DNA of 20,360 bases from positions 1 through 20,360 of the forward strand of contig DAOWER010000169.1 in the NCBI GenBank assembly GCA_030638405.1. Reading direction: 5' to 3'. The position numbers and the translations under genes are program-made. Source of the stretch: Candidatus Eiseniibacteriota bacterium (GTDB lineage: Bacteria > Joyebacterota > Joyebacteria > Joyebacterales > Joyebacteraceae). The notes under the pieces were generated by a model. The model saw only the letters and a list, made by a program, of their open reading frames with translations, had not been told where the DNA came from and made no database searches. Of this stretch, positions 12,374 through 19,613 are shown one piece after another. Position 1 is the stretch's first letter. Each line of letters opens with the position of its first letter.

Positions 12374-13696
12374 ATGCAGATTCTGGTCGCTCTCTGTCTC
12401 GCTTTGCTGCTCGCTGCGGTCATCCTGCTGACGGTCCTTCTGCGCAGGACGGGAGGTCAAGGAACGGGCGTGGAGCAGGCCGTGCGAGATGAACTGAGGG
12501 CCGCGCGGGAGGAGTCCGCCGGCACCGCGCGCGAACTGCGCGAGGAAGTGGGCAAGTCGCAGACGGCGAGCGCTGCGCTGGTCGTGAAGACGATCGGGGA
12601 GCTGGGCAAGGGGCAGGGCGACGCGCTTGCGCTCGTCACGAAGGAGATCAAGGAACTCGCCGGTGCGAACGAAGAGCGGTTCGCGAAGCTGCGCGAGACG
12701 GTCGACGAGAAGCTGAACCAGCTGCGCGAGAGCAACGAGGCCAAACTCGAGGAGATGCGCCGGACCGTCGACGAGAAGCTCCACGACACGCTCGAGAAGC
12801 GGTTGGGCGAGTCGTTCAAGCTGGTGAGCGACCAGCTCGAGGCCGTTCAGAGCGGCCTCGGGGAGATGCGGAGTCTCGCGACCGGAGTCGGCGATCTCAA
12901 GAAGGTCCTCTCGAACGTCAAGACGCGGGGCATCCTGGGAGAGGTTCAGCTGGGCGCCATCCTCGAGGAGATCCTCACTGTCAATCAGTACGACACGAAC
13001 GTGCGGACCAAGCCCGACTCCGGAGAGAACGTGGAATTCGCGGTCCGACTTCCCGGTCCGGACGGGGACTCGGACAAGTGCGTGTGGCTGCCGATCGATT
13101 CGAAGTTTCCGCAGGAAGACTATCAGCGCCTCGTGGACGCTGCGGACGCTGGCGACGCTGACGCGGTCAAGGAGGCCACCCAGAGCCTTATAAGGTCCGT
13201 CAAGAACTCCGCCAGGGACATCTCGGAGAAGTACGTTTCCCCGCCCGACACCACGGACTTCGCGATCATGTTTCTGCCGACGGAGGGTCTCTACGCCGAG
13301 GTGCTCCGACAGCCGGGACTTCTCGACGAGCTGATGCGGACGCACAGGATCGTGGTTGCGGGTCCCACCACTCTCGCGGCGATTCTGAGCAGCCTGCGCA
13401 TGGGCTTCCGCACGCTGGCCATCGAGAAGCGGTCGAGCGAGGTCTGGCAGGTCCTCGCCGCCGTGAAGACCGAGTTCGGGAAGTTCGGCGGCGTGCTGGA
13501 GAAGCTCCAGAGGCAGCTCTCCACGGCAAGCAAGACGGTTGAGGAAACGGGGGTGCGCACGCGTGCCATCGAGAGGAGGCTCCGCGGCGTTGAGGAGCTG
13601 CCGGACTCGCAGTCCGAGGCCGTCCTGAAGCTGGACACGATCGCGGTTGATGACGCAGAGATCTTGAACGAGGAAGCTGTGGGCGACGAAGGCTGA
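12374..13696 (+). CDS. rmuC: DNA recombination protein RmuC
   Basis: A 440-residue protein with ATG preceded by GGAAGGA. One N-terminal membrane helix (residues 2-25) is followed by a long charged coiled coil (about 30-150) containing near-repeats such as ETVDEKLNQLRESNEAKLEE and RTVDEKLHDTLEKR. The RmuC domain begins near 165: GVGDLKKVLSNVKTRGILGE, QLGAILEEIL, YDTNVRTKPDSGENVEFAVRL, WLPIDSKFPQEDY, DFAIMFLPTEGLYAEVL and VVAGPTTLAAILSSLRMGF. The domain has a PD-(D/E)XK-like nuclease core; RmuC limits inversions and sister-chromatid rearrangements in E. coli. Size and order are normal. It is followed 31 bases later by the permease fusion. Confidence 0.92.
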   Translation: MQILVALCLALLLAAVILLTVLLRRTGGQGTGVEQAVRDELRAAREESAGTARELREEVGKSQTASAALVVKTIGELGKGQGDALALVTKEIKELAGANEERFAKLRETVDEKLNQLRESNEAKLEEMRRTVDEKLHDTLEKRLGESFKLVSDQLEAVQSGLGEMRSLATGVGDLKKVLSNVKTRGILGEVQLGAILEEILTVNQYDTNVRTKPDSGENVEFAVRLPGPDGDSDKCVWLPIDSKFPQEDYQRLVDAADAGDADAVKEATQSLIRSVKNSARDISEKYVSPPDTTDFAIMFLPTEGLYAEVLRQPGLLDELMRTHRIVVAGPTTLAAILSSLRMGFRTLAIEKRSSEVWQVLAAVKTEFGKFGGVLEKLQRQLSTASKTVEETGVRTRAIERRLRGVEELPDSQSEAVLKLDTIAVDDAEILNEEAVGDEG

Positions 13697-13727
13697 CGAG
13701 GACAGCTGATACGGGCAAGGGGGGCAT

Positions 13728-15665
13728 TTGCTGACACTGGGCTCTCTAACCGCGGGCAGCCGAGACGGCGCCGAGCTCGATCCGCTTGCGCGAGAGGGGA
13801 AGCTCCGCAAGGAACTCGGGCTTCTGGCCATTTTCTGCATCGTGTCCGGGGCGATGATAAGCTCCGGGCTCTTCGTGTTGCCGGGCCTTGCGTTCGCTGC
13901 GACTGGGCCCTCTGTCATCCTGGCGTATCTCCTCGCCGGCGCTCTGGCTCTCCCGGCGCTCTTCAGCAAGGCCGAGCTCTCGACGGCGATGCCGAAGGCC
14001 GGCGGCTCCTACTTCTTCATTGAGAGGAGCATGGGCGGGGCCTTCGGTACCGTCGGAGGCATGGCCGCCTGGTTGTCGCTGACCCTCAAGACGGCCTTCG
14101 CTCTGGTGGGCATGGGCTCGTTCGCGGTGCTCCTCTTCCCGCAGATGTCGGTCTTCGAGGTGAAGCTGCTGGCCATCGCCCTCTGCATTATCTTCATGTT
14201 CATCAATCTCGTGGGCGCGAAGCACGCCGGGAGGCTCCAGTCCGGGCTCGTCCTGGTGCTTCTTGCCGCGCTGGTCTACTTCGTGGTTCGCGGGCTCCCG
14301 TCCGTGGAGGCCGTCCGCTTCGAGCCGTTCATGCCGAACGGCTCCGGTGCGCTCTTCGCGACGGCGGGTCTGGTCTTCGTCTCCTACGGCGGTCTGACCA
14401 AGGCAGCGAGCGTGGCGGAGGAGGCGAGGAACCCCGGGCGCGACATCCCACTTGGCATGATCCTCGCCTTCATCATCGTCACCGCGTTCTACGGGCTCGC
14501 CATCTTTGTGGCCGTCGGCACGCTCGACGCGAGCGCGCTCGCCGGGTCCCGCACGCCTCTCTCGGCCGCCGCGGCCTCGTTCGCCGGCACGCCCGGCCTG
14601 CTCATAATGGCCATCGCCGCCCTGATCGCCTTCATTACCACGGGGAACGCCGGCATCCTCTCGGCCTCGCGGACCCCGATGGCGATGAGCAAGGACGGCC
14701 TCCTGCCAAGTGTCCTCGGCAGAGTGAACCGGCGGTTCGGCACGCCTCACTACGGCATCCTCGCGACGGGTGCCATCATGATCGTTGCGATCGTCTTCCT
14801 CGACCTGGTCACGCTCGTCAAGGTCGCGTCGACCATGAAGATAATCCTGTTCCTGCTCGTGAACCTCGCGGTCATCATGATGCGCGAGAGCCGGATACAG
14901 CACTACCGCCCGACGTTCCGCTCGCCCTTCTATCCCTGGGTCCAGGGCGCGGGCATCATCCTCTACGGTTTCCTCGTGTTCAAGATGGGCATGATCCCCC
15001 TGGTGTTCACGGGGGTCTTCTTCGGGGGCAGCCTGCTCTGGTACGCCGCGTATGTGGGGGGTCACAAGAAGCGAGACTCGGCGCTCATACAGGTGGTGCG
15101 CCGCGTCACCGACAGCGACCTGGCGCCCTCGGGCGCGGCGCTCGAGAGCGAGCTCAGAGAGATCCTCAAGGAGCGCGACGAGATCATCGAGGACCGCTTC
15201 GACTGTCTTGTCCACGAGTGCACGATCCTAGATCGGGCCGGGCAGGAGTCGGTCTGGGATTTCTTCCGCGGGATCTCGGGGACGCTGTCGGAGCAGCTCG
15301 GCATCCCGGAAGAGCGGGTCTACGAACTGCTGGTGGAGCGAGAGCGCGAGTCGACGACTGCCTTGCGACCCGGTCTGGCGATCCCGCATATAGTGGTCGA
15401 GGGAGAGGGCGTGTTCCGACTGCTGCTGGCGCGGTCGAGGGAAGGTATCGTCTTCTCTGAGGGTGCGCCACCGGTGCACGCCGTGTTCGTGCTGATGGGC
15501 TCGATGGACGAGCGCAACTACCATCTGCGCGCGCTGATGCACGTCGCCCAGATCACGCAGGAGCCGGGCTTCGACGGGAAGTGGCTGGCTGCCGCGAACA
15601 CGGAGCAGCTGCGGAACGTCATCCTGCTCGGCGAGCGAAGAAGGGACGCGGGCGACCGCGCGTAG
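13728..15665 (+). CDS. APC-family amino-acid permease fused to a PTS EIIA-like domain
   Basis: A 645-residue protein. The start is TTG at 13728 behind an AAGGGGGG run; no better start lies between it and helix 1. Residues about 25-455 form a 12-helix APC transporter with the family motif SGAMISSGLFVLPG in helix 1 and VSYGGLTKAASVAEEARNPGRDIP at the helix 6/7 loop. After a charged linker (about 455-495), residues about 496-640 match a PTS EIIA type-2 (fructose/nitrogen) domain. RPGLAIPH carries the phospho-accepting histidine (H554), followed by RLLLARSREGIVF and AVFVLMGSMDERNYHLRALMHVAQ. EIIA modules on permeases probably regulate transport by phosphorylation; no other PTS gene is in view. 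The substrate is not evident. Confidence 0.9.
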   Translation: MLTLGSLTAGSRDGAELDPLAREGKLRKELGLLAIFCIVSGAMISSGLFVLPGLAFAATGPSVILAYLLAGALALPALFSKAELSTAMPKAGGSYFFIERSMGGAFGTVGGMAAWLSLTLKTAFALVGMGSFAVLLFPQMSVFEVKLLAIALCIIFMFINLVGAKHAGRLQSGLVLVLLAALVYFVVRGLPSVEAVRFEPFMPNGSGALFATAGLVFVSYGGLTKAASVAEEARNPGRDIPLGMILAFIIVTAFYGLAIFVAVGTLDASALAGSRTPLSAAAASFAGTPGLLIMAIAALIAFITTGNAGILSASRTPMAMSKDGLLPSVLGRVNRRFGTPHYGILATGAIMIVAIVFLDLVTLVKVASTMKIILFLLVNLAVIMMRESRIQHYRPTFRSPFYPWVQGAGIILYGFLVFKMGMIPLVFTGVFFGGSLLWYAAYVGGHKKRDSALIQVVRRVTDSDLAPSGAALESELREILKERDEIIEDRFDCLVHECTILDRAGQESVWDFFRGISGTLSEQLGIPEERVYELLVERERESTTALRPGLAIPHIVVEGEGVFRLLLARSREGIVFSEGAPPVHAVFVLMGSMDERNYHLRALMHVAQITQEPGFDGKWLAAANTEQLRNVILLGERRRDAGDRA

Positions 15666-15677
15666 TCCGAGGCCGGT

Positions 15678-15700
15678 CGCCGCCCGACGCTGCTGCGGCG
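15678..15700 (+). terminator. GC hairpin after the permease gene
   Basis: CGCCGC and GCGGCG pair around an 11-base loop, starting 12 bases after the stop. No T-run. Weak candidate. Confidence 0.22.
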
Positions 15701-15735
15701 TGATCAGATACCCCGTGAAACAGGAGGAGGCACCC

Positions 15736-15990
15736 ATGGCCGGTCCGCAGGTTGTCGTTTTCACAATGACAGGATGTCAGCACTGCGCCGGCGTCAAGGC
15801 GTACCTTGAGGAGAAGGGCATCGCGTTCTCCGAGCGCAACGTCCTGGAGGACGACCAGGCGATGGCCGACTTCCGGGAGCTTGGCTATCGGGGCACTCCG
15901 GTCACCGTCGCGGGTGATGAGGCGGTCATCGGCTTCGACCGGGCACGCTTGGACGAGGTGTTCGACAATTTCGCTGGAGAGGAGGCGTAG
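15736..15990 (+). CDS. Glutaredoxin family protein
   Basis: An 84-residue thioredoxin-fold protein. ATG at 15736 is chosen because AGGAGGAGG lies five bases upstream and it gives the normal glutaredoxin length; the frame is open further upstream. The redox motif is CQHC (C14, C17) after VVVFTMTG. The cis-proline loop is RGTPVTV (P55), and the end GFDRARLDEVF replaces the usual GF(D/S)xxxL glutathione/partner loop. It is closest in style to NrdH-like or YruB-type glutaredoxins, which reduce disulphides using thioredoxin reductase or glutathione. Partner unknown. The next gene follows 46 bases later. Confidence 0.9.
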   Translation: MAGPQVVVFTMTGCQHCAGVKAYLEEKGIAFSERNVLEDDQAMADFRELGYRGTPVTVAGDEAVIGFDRARLDEVFDNFAGEEA

Positions 15991-16036
15991 ACTGCGGTTG
16001 GGACGCGACGTCTGCGCCGGTGGCTGGAAGGGTCGA

Positions 16037-16576
16037 GTGAGAATACGATCGGCGAGGTCCTCCGACATCGAGGCCGTGAACGAGATATACAACGACGAGG
16101 TGGCGACTGGCACGAGCACCTTCGACACCGAGCCGCGTGTCGGTAGCCGTGGCCGCGAGTGGTTCGAGTCGCATCTGTCAGACAGATACCCCCTGCTGGT
16201 GGCGGAGGAGGGGGCGGAGGTACTTGGATGGGCGTCGCTGTCGCCGTGGTCCCCGCGCGGCGCCTACGCGCGCGCCGTCGAGGGCTCCCTCTTCGTGCGT
16301 GCCGGTGACAGGGGGAGGGGCGTCGGGCGTGCGCTCAACGAGGCACTGCTGAGACGTGCGCGGGAAGCGGGGCACGGTGTGCTCATAGCGCGCATCGAGT
16401 GTGGCAACGAGGCCAGCCGCGGGCTGCTTCTGGCCAGTGGATTCTCTGCGGTCGGTGTGATGCACCGAGTGGGAGAGAAATTCGGGAGGATCCTCGACGT
16501 TGAGGTATTCGAGCTCAGGTTGGACGAGCCGCCGAAGTCCGACAGGATGAATCCTGACGCTGATGGAGGGGTGTGA
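16037..16576 (+). CDS. GNAT acetyltransferase, phosphinothricin acetyltransferase (PAT)-like
   Basis: A 179-residue GNAT enzyme from GTG (GGAAGGGT just upstream). It follows PAT-type members closely: IRSARSSDIEAVNEIYNDEV, TGTSTFDTEP, LLVAEEGAEVLGWASLSPWS, AYARAVEGSLFV, then the acetyl-CoA loop RGRGVGRAL (residues 92-100), and GNEASRGLLLASGFSAVGVMH. This group acetylates the amino group of phosphinothricin, methionine sulphone/sulphoximine or related amino acids. Substrate here is unproven; many chromosomal homologues act on methionine derivatives or have other roles. The stop overlaps the ATG of the lipoprotein by one base (TGATG). Confidence 0.87.
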   Translation: MRIRSARSSDIEAVNEIYNDEVATGTSTFDTEPRVGSRGREWFESHLSDRYPLLVAEEGAEVLGWASLSPWSPRGAYARAVEGSLFVRAGDRGRGVGRALNEALLRRAREAGHGVLIARIECGNEASRGLLLASGFSAVGVMHRVGEKFGRILDVEVFELRLDEPPKSDRMNPDADGGV

Positions 16577-17079
16577 TGCGAGTCCTCCTGAGGTCGTGCG
16601 GACGAGGACCGCTGTGGTTCCCTTGGGCCTGGGCCTGCGTGGCCGTTGCGCTGTGCGGGTGCGGGCGGACTGCGCCGACCCCCGTGGAGTTCGCCGGGCT
16701 GGACAGTGAGTACGTCAGCATCGAGGACCGCGAGACATCCATAGTACTATCGCTCGGGCCGGACGGTACCTTCTCCGTGCGAGAGGAAGAGCACGAGCGC
16801 TACCCGGAGCCTGTCATGAGGCCGGAGCTGGCCCCGCTGGCGAGCGGGACGTGGGTTTACGCGGCCGGCGGTCTGGAACTTCAGGGCGACGGATGGACGG
16901 CGCGCTACGAGGCGGATTCGACACGGGTGGAGATCCTGGCGAGAGCGGACACCCTGAGCAGCCTGCGCTGGGTGACGAGCACCGAGGGATCGCCGTTCAG
17001 CGCGTGCGATCTCGTGTCGATGTCTGAGTTCGACGAGTTCCTGCACCCGACCGAGGGCAGCGGCAGCTCCGGGTGGTAG
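16576..17079 (+). CDS. Putative lipoprotein of unknown function
   Basis: A 167-residue protein. ATG at 16576 shares a base with the previous stop, with GGAGGGG just upstream; a GTG one codon earlier is equally possible. A long, tryptophan-rich signal peptide leads to LCGC, with C29 the likely lipidated cysteine. The mature region is a beta-rich domain: SEYVSIEDRETSIVLSLGPD, then GTFSVREEE, LASGTWVYAAGGLELQGDGW and VEILARADTLSSLRWV, resembling small lipocalin-like or meander folds that read as residual stress or copper-resistance-type lipoproteins. I do not recognise the family. A glycine/serine tail closes it. Confidence 0.72.
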   Translation: MRVLLRSCGRGPLWFPWAWACVAVALCGCGRTAPTPVEFAGLDSEYVSIEDRETSIVLSLGPDGTFSVREEEHERYPEPVMRPELAPLASGTWVYAAGGLELQGDGWTARYEADSTRVEILARADTLSSLRWVTSTEGSPFSACDLVSMSEFDEFLHPTEGSGSSGW

Positions 17080-17177
17080 GCCGTGCGCGGGTGGGTCCGG
17101 TAGCGCCTTCAGAGGGCGCCGGCTGGATACTCCGCGCAACGCTCGCGGCGCACGGGAGGGCACGCTGCGCACACGCG

Positions 17178-17966
17178 ATGGCGAGAATCCGACTGATACA
17201 CTGGAAGCAGGAAGAGGCAGAGGAGAGAGCGCGTCGGCTCACACGGGCGGGCCACGAGGTCGACTGCTCTCCGCTGAATCCAGGGTCGCTCAAGGCTCTG
17301 AAGGCGGAGCCGCCCGACGCGATTCTGATCGATCTCTCGCGGATGCCGTCACAGGGCAGGGACCTCGGCGTGCTCCTCAGGAAGACCCGGAGCACGCGGG
17401 GCGTTCCGCTGGTCTTCGTGGGGGGCGAACAGGCGAAGACAGATGGTGTCAGGCAGCTGCTCCCCGATGCCGTCTATACCTCGTGGCGCGCGGTCCGCGG
17501 CTCCATCACACGCGCGCTGCGGGAGGGCAGTCCAGACCCGGTCGTTCCGCACTCGACGTTCGCCGCGTACGCGGGGACGCCGCTCACGAAGAAGCTGGGC
17601 ATCCGGCCGGGGTCGGTCGTGGTCCTGATCGGCGCTCCGGAGGAGTTCGGGCAGACGCTGGGTCCGCTGCCGGAGGGCGCGGTGCTGAGGGCCGGGGCCC
17701 GCGGGCGGTGTGATCTGGTCGTGTGGTTCGCGCGCGCGCGCCGTGAGGTGGAGCGCCGCGTGGAGAAACTCGGCGAGTTCGCGGGGTCGGACGGACTCTG
17801 GATAGCGTGGCCGAAGAGGGCGTCCGGAGTATCCTCGGATCTGTCCCAGACCGTGGTGCGGCAGATCGGTCTGTCGGCGGGTCTCGTGGATTACAGGGTC
17901 TGTTCGATAGACGAGACGTGGTCCGCGCTCAGGTTCACGCTGAGAGATCGGAGGGTGCGACGTTGA
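17178..17966 (+). CDS. Receiver-like domain fused to DUF3052
   Basis: A 262-residue protein; ATG at 17178 gives a compact receiver-like start, although the frame is open to 17073. Residues 3-114 look like a degenerate response-regulator receiver: IRLIHW where the acidic pair should be, PPDAILIDLSRMPSQGRDL with D52 at the phospho-acceptor position, GVPLVFVGG and DAVYTSWRAV. Residues 131-255 match DUF3052: AGTPLTKKLGIRPGSVVVLIG, LGPLPEGAVLR, CDLVVWFARARREVERR, GLWIAWPKRASGVSSDLSQ and VCSIDETWSALRF. DUF3052 is small and uncharacterised, usually a separate protein. The missing acidic pocket suggests a non-phosphorylated receiver. The stop overlaps the TTG of the next membrane gene (TTGA). Confidence 0.75.
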   Translation: MARIRLIHWKQEEAEERARRLTRAGHEVDCSPLNPGSLKALKAEPPDAILIDLSRMPSQGRDLGVLLRKTRSTRGVPLVFVGGEQAKTDGVRQLLPDAVYTSWRAVRGSITRALREGSPDPVVPHSTFAAYAGTPLTKKLGIRPGSVVVLIGAPEEFGQTLGPLPEGAVLRAGARGRCDLVVWFARARREVERRVEKLGEFAGSDGLWIAWPKRASGVSSDLSQTVVRQIGLSAGLVDYRVCSIDETWSALRFTLRDRRVRR

Positions 17967-18325
17967 TCGTCGGAAAGTATCTGGGTGTGGCACTCATCGT
18001 GTTCGGACTGCTGTGTGGCGCCTTCATCCTGTACGGGTCGTACGAGGGTCACTTCCAGGCAGGGCTGCTTCGCACGTGGGCGGCGTTCGGTTCTGCCTAT
18101 CTCGTCGGGTTGCTGATTGCATCTCTCGGTTCAGGGTTGTCGAGTTCGGAGCGCCTGGTCCGCAGAGCCGGCGCCGCGGTCTTCGGACTCGGCGTGCTCT
18201 CGGGAGCGGCCCTGGCGCTCAACTCGGTGCGTGTGCTCGTGCTTCAGGACACGCTGCAGCCGTGGGCGCTCCTCGCAGCATGCGTCGTGGTCGGGGGAGT
18301 GCTTCTCTTCGGAAGCTCGTCGTAG
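17963..18325 (+). CDS. Small four-helix membrane protein coupled to the DUF3052 gene
   Basis: A 120-residue protein. TTG at 17963 overlaps the upstream stop by four bases and has GGAGGGTG 6 bases before it. Four hydrophobic helices can be seen: VALIVFGLLCGAFILYGSY, TWAAFGSAYLVGLLIASLG, AAVFGLGVLSGAALALNSV and PWALLAACVVVGGVLLFGS. Short polar loops join them, with SSSERLVRR between helices 2 and 3. No family recognised. The tight coupling suggests a partner of the receiver/DUF3052 protein at the inner membrane. Confidence 0.7.
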   Translation: MIVGKYLGVALIVFGLLCGAFILYGSYEGHFQAGLLRTWAAFGSAYLVGLLIASLGSGLSSSERLVRRAGAAVFGLGVLSGAALALNSVRVLVLQDTLQPWALLAACVVVGGVLLFGSSS

Positions 18326-18333
18326 CGACGGGG

Positions 18334-18352
18334 GCGCGCCGCGCGGGCGCGC
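18334..18352 (+). terminator. Perfect 7-bp hairpin after the four-helix gene
   Basis: GCGCGCC and GGCGCGC pair around GCGCG, nine bases after the stop and before the ribosome site of the next gene. No T-run follows. Confidence 0.3.
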
Positions 18353-18386
18353 GGTGCGTGAGCGAGCCCCTGAGCGAGGAGGCCCG

Positions 18387-19517
18387 GTGGGCGAAACGCC
18401 AACTGCGCTCGAGAAGCTGAACATCCGGCGTCCGACCCTTGTCCTGGACAGGGCACGGGCCGTCAGCAACATTGAACGAATGGCGGCGCGAGCTTCCTCG
18501 TCGGGTATCGCCCTGCGGCCTCACTTCAAGACTCACCAGTCACTGGGCGTCGGCCGGTGGTTTCGGGACGTGGGCGTCTCGACCATAGCCGTCTCGTCCG
18601 TGGCGATGGCCCGCTATTTCGCAGAGGACGGCTGGACGGACATCACGGTCGCGTTCCCGGTCAACGTCCGGGAGCTGGACGACATCGCGGAACTGGCGGA
18701 GCGCGTGCGTCTGGGTGTGCTCGTGGATTCACGGGACGCCGCCCGGGCCCTGGCGCGCCGGGCGGGAGCGCCACTGCGCGTGTGGCTCAAGATCGACACC
18801 GGCTACGGACGAGCCGGCGTGGCGTGGGACGATGGGGCGCGCATCACGGCGGTCGCCGACGAAATCCTGGGCGGCTCGAGTCTGGAGTTCGCCGGGGTCC
18901 TCTCATACAACGGTCTGACCTACATGGAGCGTACGCCGGAGGGCGTCAGGCGCGTGCACGAGGAGGCGCTGGATAAGCTGCGCGCGGTGCGGGAGCTCCT
19001 CATCTCGCGCGGGGCCGCGGCGTGCGCGGTCTCGATAGGTGACACGCCCGGCGCGAGCGTGGGCGAGGACTTCGCCGGTGTCGACGAGCTGCGGGCCGGG
19101 AACTTCGTGTTCTACGACCTGATGCAGGTTGGAACGGGCTCCTGTGTGCCGGACGACATCGCGGTTGCTGTTGTCTGCCCGGTCGTGGGCGTCTATCCTG
19201 AGCGCGGCCGCGTGCTGCTCTACGGAGGCGCCGTCCACCTGTCCGCTGAGTCGATGGAGGGCGAGGACGGCCGCGTCGTCTTCGGGCAGGCGAGCCGGAC
19301 GTGGCCGGGCGGCGCGATGCCCTTCGCTCCCGTTGTGTCGCTCTGTCAGGAACACGGTGTCCTGGAGGCTGACCCGCGGTGGGCGGCCGGTCTGAAGCTC
19401 GGCGACCTCGTCTGTGTTCTGCCGGTACACTCGTGCCTGGCCTGCGACCTGTACGACGAGTACGTCACGCTCGATGGAGAGAAGCTCGGTACGATTCACA
19501 AGGACGGGGAGGCCTGA
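18387..19517 (+). CDS. D-threonine aldolase / D-serine dehydratase-like PLP enzyme
   Basis: A 376-residue fold-type III PLP enzyme; GTG at 18387 follows GAGGAGG. The N-terminal alanine-racemase-like barrel begins RRPTLVLDRARAVSNIERM, and the PLP lysine is K48 in RPHFKTHQS. Further barrel marks are LRVWLKIDTGYGRAGV, FAGVLSYNG, VSIGDTPGAS and ELRAGNFVFYDLMQVGTGSC. The C-terminal beta domain ends with LPVHSCLACDLYDEY: H348 and C350 match the zinc pair known from eukaryotic D-serine dehydratase (DSD1 type). The enzyme should cleave or deaminate a D-beta-hydroxy amino acid (D-threonine, D-serine or a hydroxyaspartate); the sequence does not decide which. Size is normal. It probably acts in the cytosol. 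Confidence 0.88.
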   Translation: MGETPTALEKLNIRRPTLVLDRARAVSNIERMAARASSSGIALRPHFKTHQSLGVGRWFRDVGVSTIAVSSVAMARYFAEDGWTDITVAFPVNVRELDDIAELAERVRLGVLVDSRDAARALARRAGAPLRVWLKIDTGYGRAGVAWDDGARITAVADEILGGSSLEFAGVLSYNGLTYMERTPEGVRRVHEEALDKLRAVRELLISRGAAACAVSIGDTPGASVGEDFAGVDELRAGNFVFYDLMQVGTGSCVPDDIAVAVVCPVVGVYPERGRVLLYGGAVHLSAESMEGEDGRVVFGQASRTWPGGAMPFAPVVSLCQEHGVLEADPRWAAGLKLGDLVCVLPVHSCLACDLYDEYVTLDGEKLGTIHKDGEA

Positions 19518-19613
19518 GACCTGAGGGACAGCCACGCCGTGTGTGCGCTTCTACCCGATCGCTGTGTTGGGGGCGGCGCGCGCGACGGAGCGTGAGACGC
19601 AGGGAGACACGTG

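Noticed and set aside
12368..13969. 533-codon open frame on the minus strand over rmuC
   Set aside because: It is the mirror of a well-supported rmuC and permease start on the plus strand. Long antisense frames are expected at this GC content, and its translation shows no domain.
13746..15215. 489-codon open frame on the minus strand over the permease
   Set aside because: Its translation is a charged, low-complexity mix (Arg, Glu, Asp, His), the usual mirror of membrane-helix codons.
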